Of a stretch of DNA of 20,140 bases, positions 5,749 through 13,734 are shown in pieces. The stretch spans positions 1-20,140 of the forward strand of contig JAOAJJ010000001.1 in the NCBI GenBank assembly GCA_026414245.1, read 5' to 3'. The stretch's first letter is position 1. Every line of letters begins with the position of its first letter. The notes beneath the pieces are model-generated. The model was not told the DNA's origin, ran no database searches, and saw only the letters and a program-made list of their open reading frames with translations. Origin of the DNA: Candidatus Bathyarchaeota archaeon. GTDB lineage: Archaea > Thermoproteota > Bathyarchaeia > Bathyarchaeales > DTEX01. A program made the position numbers and the translations under genes.

Positions 5749-7044
5749 TTGAAGTCGTCTGCGATCTCGGGATTTTATAAGCTGAGCATCGATGAGAGGC
5801 TTAGGTTGGTTAAAGAATTCGCTGATTTAACCGATGAAGAGGTTAGTGCGCTTAAGGCTTCGGGCGCATTAAGCCTAGATTTAGCTGACAGAATGATTGA
5901 GAATGTTATAGGGGTTTTCCCGATGCCTATGGGTATAGCTGTAAACTTTCTAATTAATGGAAGAGATTATCTTATACCAATGGTTATCGAGGAAACATCG
6001 GTTGTAGCGGCTGCCAGCCACGGCGCCAAGATGACTAGAAGTAAAGGCGGAATATTTGCAAGCAGCACTGAGCCAGTAATGATTGGACAGATACAAGCCG
6101 TGAAGATTAAAGATCCCTATAGGGCTAGAATGTCCATTTTAGAGGCTAAGGAAGATATTTTGAAGAAAGCCAATGAGCAGGATCCGATGCTGGTTTCCGT
6201 TGGTGGTGGAGCAAAAGACTTGAGGGTTAAAGTTATAGACACGATTAAAGGGCCGATGGTTATAACAGAGCTGCTCGTAGATTGCAGAGATGCTATGGGC
6301 GCAAATGCTGTTAACACTATGTGCGAGGCTGTGGCGCCATTGATAGCGCACATAACTGGTGGAAAAGTGCTTCTCCGAATAGTCTCCAACCTCGCAACCG
6401 AGAGGCTTGCAAGGGCTTGGACCATTGTTGACAAGAACGCTGTTGGAGGCGAGGAAGTTGTCGACAGCATAATAGATGCTTACGCCTTCGCCGCAGCCGA
6501 CCCCTACAGGGCTGCAACACACAATAAGGGCATATTAAACGGCATAATCTCAGTAGCATTAGCTACATGTAATGATCATAGAGCTATCGAGGCTGGCGCA
6601 CACGCATACGCTGCCAGATTTGGGTGTTACATGCCGCTGTCGGTTTGGGAGAAGAATGAAGATGGCGACCTAGTTGGATCAATAGAGATGCCTATGGCCG
6701 TTGGAATAATTGGCGGCGCGACGAAGGTGCATCCGATAGCTAAAATAGCCCTGAAGATTCTAGGCGTTAAATCCGCCCGCGAATTGGCTGAAGTCATGGT
6801 TTCCGTCGGCTTGGCTCAAAATCTCGCCGCCTTAAGGGCTCTTGTATCTGAAGGCATACAGAGGGGGCATATGGAGCTGCATGCGAGAAATATAGCGATT
6901 ATGGCTGGGGCAACCGGAGAATTAATAGATATTATAGCTGATCGGATGGTTAAGGAAAGGAAGATTAGGATGGATAGGGCGAGGGAGATCCTCGAAGAAT
7001 ATAGGGGGAGGGCAGACGAAGGGTTAAAGAAGCTACTCGCTTAA
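5749..7044 (+). CDS. hmgA: HMG-CoA reductase, class II (bacterial-like) type
   Basis: The enzyme reduces HMG-CoA to mevalonate, the committed step to archaeal isoprenoid lipids. The sequence is of the class II kind, as in Pseudomonas mevalonii MvaA, not the class I kind of most archaea. It has MIENVIGVFPMPMGIAVNF, PMVIEETSVVAAASHGAK, DCRDAMGAN, HNKGILNGI, NDHRAIEAGAHAYA and RGHMELHARN. Counted from a TTG at 5731, K266, D282 and H380 line up with K267, D283 and H381 of the Pseudomonas enzyme, and E87/E88 with its E83. The length (about 431 aa) matches the family. I prefer the TTG at 5749, with GGAGGG six bases upstream. The TTG at 5731 follows AAGGAGG too closely. The next gene starts 31 bases downstream, probably in the same transcript. 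Confidence 0.95.
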   Translation: MKSSAISGFYKLSIDERLRLVKEFADLTDEEVSALKASGALSLDLADRMIENVIGVFPMPMGIAVNFLINGRDYLIPMVIEETSVVAAASHGAKMTRSKGGIFASSTEPVMIGQIQAVKIKDPYRARMSILEAKEDILKKANEQDPMLVSVGGGAKDLRVKVIDTIKGPMVITELLVDCRDAMGANAVNTMCEAVAPLIAHITGGKVLLRIVSNLATERLARAWTIVDKNAVGGEEVVDSIIDAYAFAAADPYRAATHNKGILNGIISVALATCNDHRAIEAGAHAYAARFGCYMPLSVWEKNEDGDLVGSIEMPMAVGIIGGATKVHPIAKIALKILGVKSARELAEVMVSVGLAQNLAALRALVSEGIQRGHMELHARNIAIMAGATGELIDIIADRMVKERKIRMDRAREILEEYRGRADEGLKKLLA

Positions 7045-7075
7045 AGCTGAGCGGGGCGGAGAGAGTATAGTCGAC

Positions 7076-8125
7076 TTGGCTAAATTATTCTTTCTACTTT
7101 CAGGCGAAAACCCCACTCTACCCTTTTCCGAAGTGAAGTCTATTCTTAGCGCTGAGGGATATAATTTCCGAGTTTTAAGTGAGTTAACCCAGTTGTTAAG
7201 AGTTGAAGCCGACATTAAATGCGCGAAGGCGGTTGGGTTTAGATCTGCGCTAGCTAAAGGCTGCTGCCTAGAATTATTTAACTGCGAGGCGGGAGTAGAC
7301 GAGATTCTATCCAATGCTAGGAAAATAGACTTCACACAATTTCTCGGTGAGGGGGAATCCTTCGCTGTCAGGGTTATAAGGGTAAGAGGCTGCGCCCCAC
7401 ATATTAGCTGTCTAGCGTTAGAGCGGAGTATAGGAGAAATAATATTTGGAGGCGTAGATAAAGCTAGAGTTAACCTTAAAAACCCAGATAAAACGTTCGA
7501 AGGCGTATTAGTCGATAACATGTTCTTTTTCGGGTTAAGACTGGTTGAAATAAAGCATAAAGATTTGCTGGAGCGGGGACCTAGAAGAAGAGTCTTCTTC
7601 CATCCATCTGCAATGACAGCTAAAATTGCGAGGTGTATGGTTAATTTAGCTCAGGCTAGGGCGGGGAACCTGCTCCTAGACCCCTTCTGCGGAACCGGAA
7701 GCATATTAATTGAAGCCGGCTTAATTGGATGCCGCATCATAGGCTTCGATGTTAAGAGGCGTATGGTTGAAGGAAGCCTAAAGAACCTCAGGTTTTTCAG
7801 CGTAGACCCGGAGACCATAGCTGTTGCGGACGCCTGCATCCCACCACTGTCCGCTGGAAGCGTGGATCGGATAGCTACGGATCCACCCTATGGGACAACA
7901 TCCTCAACGCTCGGCTCTACGACAAGAAACATTGTAGAACGCTTTTTCTCCTCGGCCAGAAATATTATTAGGGATGGTGGCATGATATGTATCGCCGCCC
8001 CAAAAGACATTAAAGTGCATGAGATTGGGCAGAAACATGGATTTAAGCATCTTGAATCCCACTTCGTCTATGTTCATAGAAGACTTACACGTGAAATATC
8101 TATTTTCAAGTATGCTGAAGGGTGA
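7076..8125 (+). CDS. trmG10: tRNA (guanine(10)-N2)-methyltransferase
   Basis: This 349-aa protein has the archaeal Trm-G10/Trm11 architecture. The N-terminal half (about 1-160) begins AKLFFLLSGENPTLPFSEV and carries the ferredoxin-like and THUMP domains that grip the tRNA. The C-terminal Rossmann methyltransferase has SAM motif DPFCGTGSILIEAG (202-215) and catalytic NPPY-type motif DPPYG (269-273), diagnostic of exocyclic amine methylation. It makes m2G or m2,2G at position 10 of tRNA. The TTG start at 7076 has no strong ribosome site (GGAGAGAG is 10-15 bases upstream) but matches the expected N-terminus. RNase Z follows after six bases, and its ribosome site overlaps this stop codon, so the two are likely translationally coupled. 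Confidence 0.93.
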   Translation: MAKLFFLLSGENPTLPFSEVKSILSAEGYNFRVLSELTQLLRVEADIKCAKAVGFRSALAKGCCLELFNCEAGVDEILSNARKIDFTQFLGEGESFAVRVIRVRGCAPHISCLALERSIGEIIFGGVDKARVNLKNPDKTFEGVLVDNMFFFGLRLVEIKHKDLLERGPRRRVFFHPSAMTAKIARCMVNLAQARAGNLLLDPFCGTGSILIEAGLIGCRIIGFDVKRRMVEGSLKNLRFFSVDPETIAVADACIPPLSAGSVDRIATDPPYGTTSSTLGSTTRNIVERFFSSARNIIRDGGMICIAAPKDIKVHEIGQKHGFKHLESHFVYVHRRLTREISIFKYAEG

Positions 8126-8131
8126 TTAAAC

Positions 8132-9052
8132 TTGAGCTTAAGAATTATTTTCTTGGGGACAGCTGCAAGTGTGCCAACCAACGACCGCTCGCTTCCATCA
8201 ATAATCGTGCAGCGTGAAGGCGACATATTAATGCTTGACTGCGGTGAGGGAACACAGAGGCAGATGATTAAGGCTAAAATTGGGCTAAACCGTAAAATGG
8301 CAATTTTTATAACACATATGCATGGAGACCATGTTTTAGGTTTACCTGGAGTGATACAAACGATGTCGCTTCTAGGTAGAGATAAATCCCTCCAAATTTA
8401 TGGGCCTGCGGGGATCAAGGATTTCCTAGAGTCTATCTTTAAGACCGTTAAGTTTTGGCTGAGTTTTTCGATAGAAATTAATGAGATAGAATATGAGGGA
8501 ACAGTACATAAGGAGAGGGAGTATGAGGTTCAAGCCGTCTGGGCTGAGCATTCAACACAGTCGTTGGCGTACGCCTTTATCGAGAAGCCTAAACCCGGAA
8601 AATTCCACCCTGAGAAAGCTACGGCGTTGGGGATCCCGAAAGGGCCTTTATGGTCCGCCCTTCAGAGAGGTGAGGAGGTTACTCTTCCCGATGGAAGAAT
8701 AGTTAAGCCGTCGGATGTTATGGGACCCCCTAGACCTGGAAGAAAGATTGTTTATAGTGGGGACACGAGACCCTCGGAGAAGATCGCCTATTTAGCGGAA
8801 AACGCTGATGTATTGATTCATGAGGCGACTTTAAGCGATGACCTCGCCGAGAAAGCGAGGGAAGAGGGGCACTCAACGCCGAGTGAGGCGGCTCAAATAG
8901 CCTTGAAAGCCAATGTGAAACTTCTGGTTTTAACTCACATCAGCGCAAGATATAGTGATCCCAGCGTTCTATTGGAGCAAGCTAAGAAAATATTCCCAAA
9001 TACTCTTATACCAAAAGACTTAGATATCGTTGAAGTCCCTCTACCAAAATGA
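8132..9052 (+). CDS. rnz: Ribonuclease Z, tRNA 3' end endonuclease
   Basis: This 306-aa short-form RNase Z (metallo-beta-lactamase fold) cuts tRNA precursors after the discriminator base. The zinc motif is HMHGDH (62-67). Further ligands are H140 (AEHS), D211 (YSGDTRPSE) and H269 (LTHISARY). HEATL (230-234) and GHSTPSEAA are the other family motifs. The flexible exosite arm that clamps the tRNA elbow is recognisable as GIPKGPLWSALQRGEEV (167-183). The start is TTG at 8132, preceded by GGTGAT, which overlaps the stop of the methyltransferase gene. An encoded CCA, as in the tRNA-Gln here, normally discourages RNase Z cleavage, while CCA-less precursors are its substrates. Those products are then completed by the CCA enzyme encoded further on. 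Confidence 0.96.
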   Translation: MSLRIIFLGTAASVPTNDRSLPSIIVQREGDILMLDCGEGTQRQMIKAKIGLNRKMAIFITHMHGDHVLGLPGVIQTMSLLGRDKSLQIYGPAGIKDFLESIFKTVKFWLSFSIEINEIEYEGTVHKEREYEVQAVWAEHSTQSLAYAFIEKPKPGKFHPEKATALGIPKGPLWSALQRGEEVTLPDGRIVKPSDVMGPPRPGRKIVYSGDTRPSEKIAYLAENADVLIHEATLSDDLAEKAREEGHSTPSEAAQIALKANVKLLVLTHISARYSDPSVLLEQAKKIFPNTLIPKDLDIVEVPLPK

Positions 9053-9075
9053 TGCTTAAAAATCCATTAATCTCG

Positions 9076-10245
9076 CTAGATTTGCTGGGAAAGGGATGGA
9101 AGCAAAATTCTCATCATATCTCGTCTCTCGTAAAGAATCTCCCTCAGAATTTTCTCATGCGACAACACTTTCTTCCCTAATGCCTTAGGATACCGCCTCA
9201 CGCCGTCTCCAAAAAGGTACGCGTCTGTAAGGCTCGCTGCAACATCATCGAAACCGGGGATTGAGCCGCGTCTCTCACAGTACGTCCACACCTCATGTAG
9301 CGTTGGCCTCAACAAATACTTTCCATCTTCCAGATAATGCATGCCGCAGCAATTTTTCGCAGTATGATAATTATAGAAACCTTCTTTACATGTTGAAAAT
9401 TCCAGACCGTGTTTTTCACATAGATTTTTAGTATTCGTGTAGGCTTTGAGCCTCCACTCGACGCTTGGTCGAACGATTTTTGAGGACACTTCAACTGATG
9501 GAGAATAATGGAGCCATAAGCTTAAGTTGTCATAAACGCTCTTCTCGTAGGCTATCTCCCTATATATCTGCAGTTTTGCCATCTCATCCCTTAACGCTTC
9601 AACAATTATTTGTTTTGCTCCGGCATAATGAGCAAGCCTAACAATATCTTCAACCTCGTAATCCGTTATCCCGGGTATAAATGGCTGCAGGCGGACTATC
9701 AATGGAACATTCTCCCGCGAAAGCTTCTCAGACATATCTAACCTTTCCATAGGCGGCGGCGCATTGGGCTCCAGTATGCTGGCGATCTTAGCATTAATCG
9801 TTGAGAGCGAGACCTGCACTATAATAAGACCTTTACTGCTCAACTTTGTCAGAACGTTAAGGATGTCTTCTCTTAGAAGAAGTGTTGCCTTAGTATTTAT
9901 TATTAGCGGCACCTCATATTTTAGACATAGCTCCATAATGCGCTTACTTATCCCATGTTTCTCCTCCATAGGTTGGAATGGGTCAACTAGAGTGGATAAT
10001 CTGAATGGCATGGTTTTCAGGTTTCTCTTCCTAAGAAAATTCAGCAGACCTCTGAAATCTCTAATAACATTAAGCCCCGCCTCGCCTCCATCGCCTGGTT
10101 TAACTCTATACCAGCATCCAAAACAATAGAGGCATCCATGTTCACAATTTAAGTACGGCTCAATCCTAAGAATAGAGTAACAATATGGGCTAACATTAAT
10201 GCTGGGATTAATCACGAAGGATCCTAGATCCATAAACGTTACCAT
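9076..10245 (-). CDS. Radical SAM protein, spore photolyase-like (COG1533) type
   Basis: This 389-aa protein has the radical SAM cluster motif CEHGCLYC at 34-41 (C34, C38, C41) within LNCEHGCLYCFGCWYR, plus an extra cysteine at 44. The N-terminal sequence and DPFQPMEEKHGISKRIMELC fit the SplB-like/COG1533 family of small archaeal radical SAM proteins. Their substrates are mostly unknown despite the name DNA repair photolyase. The C-terminal region has more cysteines (C276, C286 and paired C299-C300) that could hold a second cluster. Its role is not known. The ATG at 10245 lies about 24 bases from a TATA box, which indicates a leaderless mRNA. A second ATG at 10233 is possible. The gene is transcribed away from the GH4 gene and convergent with rnz. 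Confidence 0.85.
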   Translation of the reverse strand: MVTFMDLGSFVINPSINVSPYCYSILRIEPYLNCEHGCLYCFGCWYRVKPGDGGEAGLNVIRDFRGLLNFLRKRNLKTMPFRLSTLVDPFQPMEEKHGISKRIMELCLKYEVPLIINTKATLLLREDILNVLTKLSSKGLIIVQVSLSTINAKIASILEPNAPPPMERLDMSEKLSRENVPLIVRLQPFIPGITDYEVEDIVRLAHYAGAKQIIVEALRDEMAKLQIYREIAYEKSVYDNLSLWLHYSPSVEVSSKIVRPSVEWRLKAYTNTKNLCEKHGLEFSTCKEGFYNYHTAKNCCGMHYLEDGKYLLRPTLHEVWTYCERRGSIPGFDDVAASLTDAYLFGDGVRRYPKALGKKVLSHEKILREILYERRDMMRILLPSLSQQI

Positions 10246-10265
10246 GTTATTTTAGAAAAACGAAA

Positions 10266-10273
10266 AATTTATA
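10266..10273 (-). promoter_or_regulatory. TATA box, leaderless promoter of the radical SAM gene
   Basis: TATAAATT on the minus strand is centred about 24 bases before the ATG at 10245. This places transcription start at the start codon. No Shine-Dalgarno sequence is visible before the ATG. Confidence 0.5.
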
Positions 10274-10353
10274 CTATCATATAGGCTGGCTTAAGAATTT
10301 AACAATCTACCCTTTAATCAATGATTCAAAGATATCTTTATAGTGGTGGTTGA

Positions 10354-11706
10354 ATGGTTAAAGTTAAGGTTAGCGTTATTGGCGCTGGAAGCGCCACTTT
10401 CTCCCTAGCGCTCATTAAAGACTTATGTCTCACGCCAAACCTTGAGGGAAGCACCATCAGCCTCATGGATATAAATGAGAGGAGGCTGAACGCCGTTTAT
10501 GCGTTATGTAAAAGATATGCTGATGAGATGAAAATTAGGTTGCGTGTCGAGAAGACATTGGATCGAAAGGAAGCATTGAAGGATGCCGACTTTGTGGTAA
10601 ATACCGCTCTGGTCGTCGGCTACAGTGGCTATAGGGAAGGATGGAACATAGGTTTTAAATATGGTTACAGGTTTGGCGGCAGCTATCATGTTATGCATGA
10701 TGAAGGGTTCTGGATAAACTTCTATCAATTTAGATTATTTGAGTCCATAGTGAACGACATACTTGATATATGTCCCAACTCATGGTACATCCAGCTCGCA
10801 AACCCCGTCCTATCTGGAACAACATATTTAGGTAGGAAATATCCTAAGCTAAAGTTTGTCAGCTTATGCCATGGATTCAGCGGCGTATATCATCTAGCAA
10901 ACGTCCTGGGATTTAAGAAAGAGGACATAACCTTTGAGGCTCCGGGGGTTAACCATTTTATATGGTTAACCTGCTTCCATCATAAGGGCGAGGATGCATT
11001 TCCAATTTTAGATGAATGGATTGAGAAGGAGGCACCCAAATACTGGGAAAAATGCCCGCCGAGCGATGATCTAGGGCCTAAAGCCATAGATCTATACAGG
11101 AAGTTTGGAGCCTTTCCAATAGGTGACACATGCACTCCCGGCGGCGGATCATGGCCCTGGTGGTATCATGTCAATGATGAAACTGAGCGCAGATGGAGAG
11201 AGGATCCGCGGAAATGGTGGGGCTTTGTGTTTGAGACGCCGAAGGTGGATCCTGTAGAGAGGCTTCTTAAGATAGTGGAGGATCCAACTATTAGGGTTAT
11301 AGACGTTTTTCCACCTGAGAAGTCTGGTGAAATAATTGTTCCATTGATAGAGTCTATTGCCTGCGATATACCGAGGATATTTATAGTCAACATTATGAAT
11401 TCTGGTGATTTTGTTCCAGGGGTGCCGAGCAACTTTGAGGTTGAGGTTCCGGCTCTAGTCAGTAGAAGAGGTGTTCAGGGGATTAAAACTCATGGGCTGC
11501 CTAAACCGCTGATTGCATATATACTGCGCGACAGGGTTGCGCCAGTGGAGGTTGAGCTCGAGGCTTATGAGAGGGGAAGCAAAGAGCTCTTACTACAACT
11601 AATCATGATGGACCCCTGGACGAGGTCGGAGGAGCAGGCGAGAAAACTTCTAGATGAAATCTTAGCTCTACCTTTATGCGAAGAGATGCGTAAACATTAC
11701 ACTTAG
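10354..11706 (+). CDS. Glycoside hydrolase family 4 alpha-glycosidase
   Basis: This 450-aa protein has the NAD-dependent GH4 fold: dinucleotide motif VIGAGSATFS (8-17), acidic D39 after the second strand (LMDINERRL), NP (150-151), the metal-binding cysteine motif LCHGF (C172) and GVNHF with metal ligand H201. GH4 enzymes hydrolyse glycosides by transient oxidation at C3 with bound NAD+ and Mn2+. They accept alpha-glucosides, alpha-galactosides, alpha-glucuronides or 6-phosphoglycosides. CHGF resembles the alpha-glucosidase/galactosidase groups rather than the 6-phospho groups, but I cannot set the substrate. No signal peptide is present, so it acts on imported sugars. The ATG at 10354 is preceded by GGTGGTTGA. 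The gene is monocistronic here. Confidence 0.9.
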   Translation: MVKVKVSVIGAGSATFSLALIKDLCLTPNLEGSTISLMDINERRLNAVYALCKRYADEMKIRLRVEKTLDRKEALKDADFVVNTALVVGYSGYREGWNIGFKYGYRFGGSYHVMHDEGFWINFYQFRLFESIVNDILDICPNSWYIQLANPVLSGTTYLGRKYPKLKFVSLCHGFSGVYHLANVLGFKKEDITFEAPGVNHFIWLTCFHHKGEDAFPILDEWIEKEAPKYWEKCPPSDDLGPKAIDLYRKFGAFPIGDTCTPGGGSWPWWYHVNDETERRWREDPRKWWGFVFETPKVDPVERLLKIVEDPTIRVIDVFPPEKSGEIIVPLIESIACDIPRIFIVNIMNSGDFVPGVPSNFEVEVPALVSRRGVQGIKTHGLPKPLIAYILRDRVAPVEVELEAYERGSKELLLQLIMMDPWTRSEEQARKLLDEILALPLCEEMRKHYT

Positions 11707-11813
11707 CCCGGTAGCTCATAGTCTTAGAGAAAAGTATTTGAAAGACGCTCGAAAAGTTTTTCAAGAACCCCCTTAAAAATTTAAGCCCAGCATAGAGGCG
11801 GCTTCAAAGTCGG

Positions 11814-12599
11814 CTATTCGCTAATCAGTCTCCTTAAGGCTCGGATGCTTTCCTCAACGTTATTCATGGATTCTATAACTAGCGCACCCTTGTAATTTAT
11901 TTTTTTGATGACGTTTATTACTTCAACCCAATTTATGTTTCCGAACCCTATGCCTAAGTGGGAGTCTGAACCCCCATAATTATCATGGACATGAATATTA
12001 ACAACCTTATTTCCAATCCTCTCTATAAACTCGTTTATCTGCCCATTTATGTTAGCATGCCCAACATCGAATGTTATACCTAGATTCAACCCATCTATTC
12101 CCAAAGCCTTATAGAAACTCTCGAATTCCTCAACCCTCTTAAGCAGAAATGGGAATGGTTCAGGAACATTCTCTATAGCTATTTTCAGCCCATGCCTCTC
12201 AGCTTCTCTAAGGAGCTCACGGGTAGACTTTAAATTGATCTCCCAATCCAGGTTTCGGAGCGAGCTACTTATCGCGCTTCGGATACCTGGATGAAAGACC
12301 CAGCATTCCGGATCCAATTGCGCCGACAACTTTATTGATTTTTTAAGCCGCTTCATTATAGCATATCTTATTGTTGGCGATGTTGATGCAATGTTTATGT
12401 CGGCGAAGGGCGCGTGAACGGAAAGACTTATGTCTCTTTCAAGGACCGCTTTTTTAAGCATGCTTATCCTTCGACTATTAAGCGCATGCAGCCCCTCATC
12501 AACCACCTCAATGTGGTCTACACTAATTTTATCTAAGCGTTTTAGAGCGGCTGAAAAGGGTTCTCCCAGACAGAAGAGCGTCGATAAGCCTAAGAGCAT
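11814..12599 (-). CDS. Xylose isomerase-like TIM-barrel protein (sugar isomerase/epimerase or AP endonuclease 2 family)
   Basis: This 261-aa protein has the metal-binding residues of the AP-endonuclease-2/xylose-isomerase-like superfamily: VHAPF (H62), FHPG (H103), IENVPEPF (E143), TFDVGHAN (D178, H181), NIHVHDN (H203, H205), SHLGIGFG (H214) and VIESM (E244). Such proteins are sugar-phosphate isomerases or epimerases, or endonuclease IV-like nucleases. The gene lies 40 bases downstream of the UPF0201 gene on the same strand. GAGGT about nine bases before the ATG supports the start. The bases between its stop and the convergent GH4 stop contain no clear hairpin terminator. The exact substrate cannot be told from sequence. 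The number of metal ligands argues for activity. Confidence 0.82.
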   Translation of the reverse strand: MLLGLSTLFCLGEPFSAALKRLDKISVDHIEVVDEGLHALNSRRISMLKKAVLERDISLSVHAPFADINIASTSPTIRYAIMKRLKKSIKLSAQLDPECWVFHPGIRSAISSSLRNLDWEINLKSTRELLREAERHGLKIAIENVPEPFPFLLKRVEEFESFYKALGIDGLNLGITFDVGHANINGQINEFIERIGNKVVNIHVHDNYGGSDSHLGIGFGNINWVEVINVIKKINYKGALVIESMNNVEESIRALRRLISE

Positions 12600-12639
12600 T
12601 TTCCCGGAACCTCACATCGATATAATTTTGGCTTCTCAG

Positions 12640-13056
12640 CTATTTTGCTGTTTTTGGCGTTAGCCAATCTATTAGGCTATGCGGGTCATCACACTGTATT
12701 TCCACGAGTATTGGACCCAGCGGCGATTCGCCATAAGGTTGTGAGAACGATATGTGCCCCACGTAGGCAACCTGTTTATTAAGGTAGAAGACTATCTTTT
12801 TGCCTTGAACACCTCTTAAGAGGACTGCTCTTGCGGCGTCTAATATGCGTTCCCTTCTTAACAGATCATAGAATCTTGCTAGAGCTTCATATCCCTCCGC
12901 TCTCCCGGCAAGTTTCCTATATTCGCCTTCTTCAACGATCTCTAAGTTTATGTCTCCAAGAACTTTTTGAATGGCAACCCTAACTTTATCTGCGTCCTCT
13001 GTAGGATTAACCTCCGCTTCAACCTTAACCTCTACGCTACCCATGGGCTTACTCAT
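12640..13056 (-). CDS. UPF0201 / COG1325 RNA-binding protein (L5-like fold)
   Basis: This 138-aa protein starts MSKPMGSVEVKVEAEVNPTE and includes YYDLLRRE-type segment FYDLLRRERILDAAR and FYLNKQVAYVGHISF, ending DPHSLIDWLTP. This is the archaeal UPF0201 (COG1325) family, an L5-like fold proposed as an RNA-binding or exosome-associated factor. The start overlaps the UPF0200 stop by eight bases, and AGGTGAT, five bases upstream of the ATG, gives translational coupling. In Archaeoglobus fulgidus the two families are fused into one UPF0200/UPF0201 protein, so they probably work together. The molecular function is unproven. Confidence 0.9.
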   Translation of the reverse strand: MSKPMGSVEVKVEAEVNPTEDADKVRVAIQKVLGDINLEIVEEGEYRKLAGRAEGYEALARFYDLLRRERILDAARAVLLRGVQGKKIVFYLNKQVAYVGHISFSQPYGESPLGPILVEIQCDDPHSLIDWLTPKTAK

Positions 13057-13648
13057 CTTTAATCACCTTCCTTATTACCCGCTTAATCTCCCTTCCCAGC
13101 TGCTCCATTGTACCCTCATTAACGATCATGTAGTCAGCGGTCGCTATAACCTCACCCAAACCAACGCTTAGCTCTCTCTGATCACGCATATAGAATGTTT
13201 CCCAGTCTTTAGGGTCATCGCTTCTACCCCTATTAAGAAGACGCTTAAATCTGGTTTTAGGTGAAGCATGGATGGCTACAACCTTAAACCTGGAGAAAAC
13301 ACGCTTAAACTCTCTAACCTCATGTGGGCTTCGCAGCCCATCAACTATGACTACACGTGCATTTAAAGCCTTAATCTTTGGTACGCACCTCTTAGCTAAT
13401 GTTTCAGGGCCCTCCTCAGCCCTAATCTGTAACATGAGTTTGCCAAGATTCTCCGGTGTCGGCTCAAGGTTTCTTCGGGCAGCTTCAGCCCTAATCTCAT
13501 CGCCCATAACGATTACTGGGAAGCCGTATTCTTGAACAATCTTCCTAAAGGTATCCTTTCCAGCGCCGGGCATACCGGTTACTCCTATAACGATAGGGGG
13601 GTTCTCGTCCGGCACGTTAAACCCACTTCCATTAAGCGGCTTCAGCAT
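13049..13648 (-). CDS. UPF0200 P-loop nucleotide kinase-like protein (dephospho-CoA kinase-related)
   Basis: The protein is about 199 aa, with an intact P-loop IGVTGMPGAGKD near the N-terminus, then VIVMGDEIRAEAARR, VVIVDGLRSPHEVREF (Walker B-like D) and FKRLLNRGRSDDPKDW. The DGLRS and RGRSDDP motifs are typical of the archaeal UPF0200 group, related to dephospho-CoA and other small-molecule kinases. The substrate is unknown. The frame is open from 13732, but family members start just before the P-loop, so I use the ATG at 13648. A GTG at 13615 is the other candidate. Neither has a clear ribosome site. It is the first gene of the UPF0200-UPF0201-isomerase operon. Confidence 0.85.
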   Translation of the reverse strand: MLKPLNGSGFNVPDENPPIVIGVTGMPGAGKDTFRKIVQEYGFPVIVMGDEIRAEAARRNLEPTPENLGKLMLQIRAEEGPETLAKRCVPKIKALNARVVIVDGLRSPHEVREFKRVFSRFKVVAIHASPKTRFKRLLNRGRSDDPKDWETFYMRDQRELSVGLGEVIATADYMIVNEGTMEQLGREIKRVIRKVIKDE

Positions 13649-13706
13649 TCGGAGACTGGACACTATAATAATCTTATTATGGAAGATAAACTTATGTTTT
13701 CTTAAG

Positions 13707-13714
13707 TTTATCTT
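13707..13714 (+). promoter_or_regulatory. TATA box, leaderless promoter of the cyclo-ligase gene
   Basis: TTTATCTT is centred about 25 bases before the ATG at 13735, which predicts transcription starting at that ATG. The same 80-base interval must also carry the divergent UPF0200 promoter; its most likely TATA element is TTTATCTT on the other strand at 13683-13690. Confidence 0.45.
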
Positions 13715-13734
13715 AAAGCCAGCAGAGAGCATTC

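Noticed and set aside
6117..6559. Overlapping minus-strand frames of 80-127 codons
   Set aside because: All are antisense to HMG-CoA reductase, whose catalytic motifs are intact across the region.
11707..11813. Possible terminator or small RNA between the GH4 and isomerase-like genes
   Set aside because: There are T-runs and a weak GAAAAGTTTTTC inverted repeat, but no stable GC stem and no RNA-gene features.
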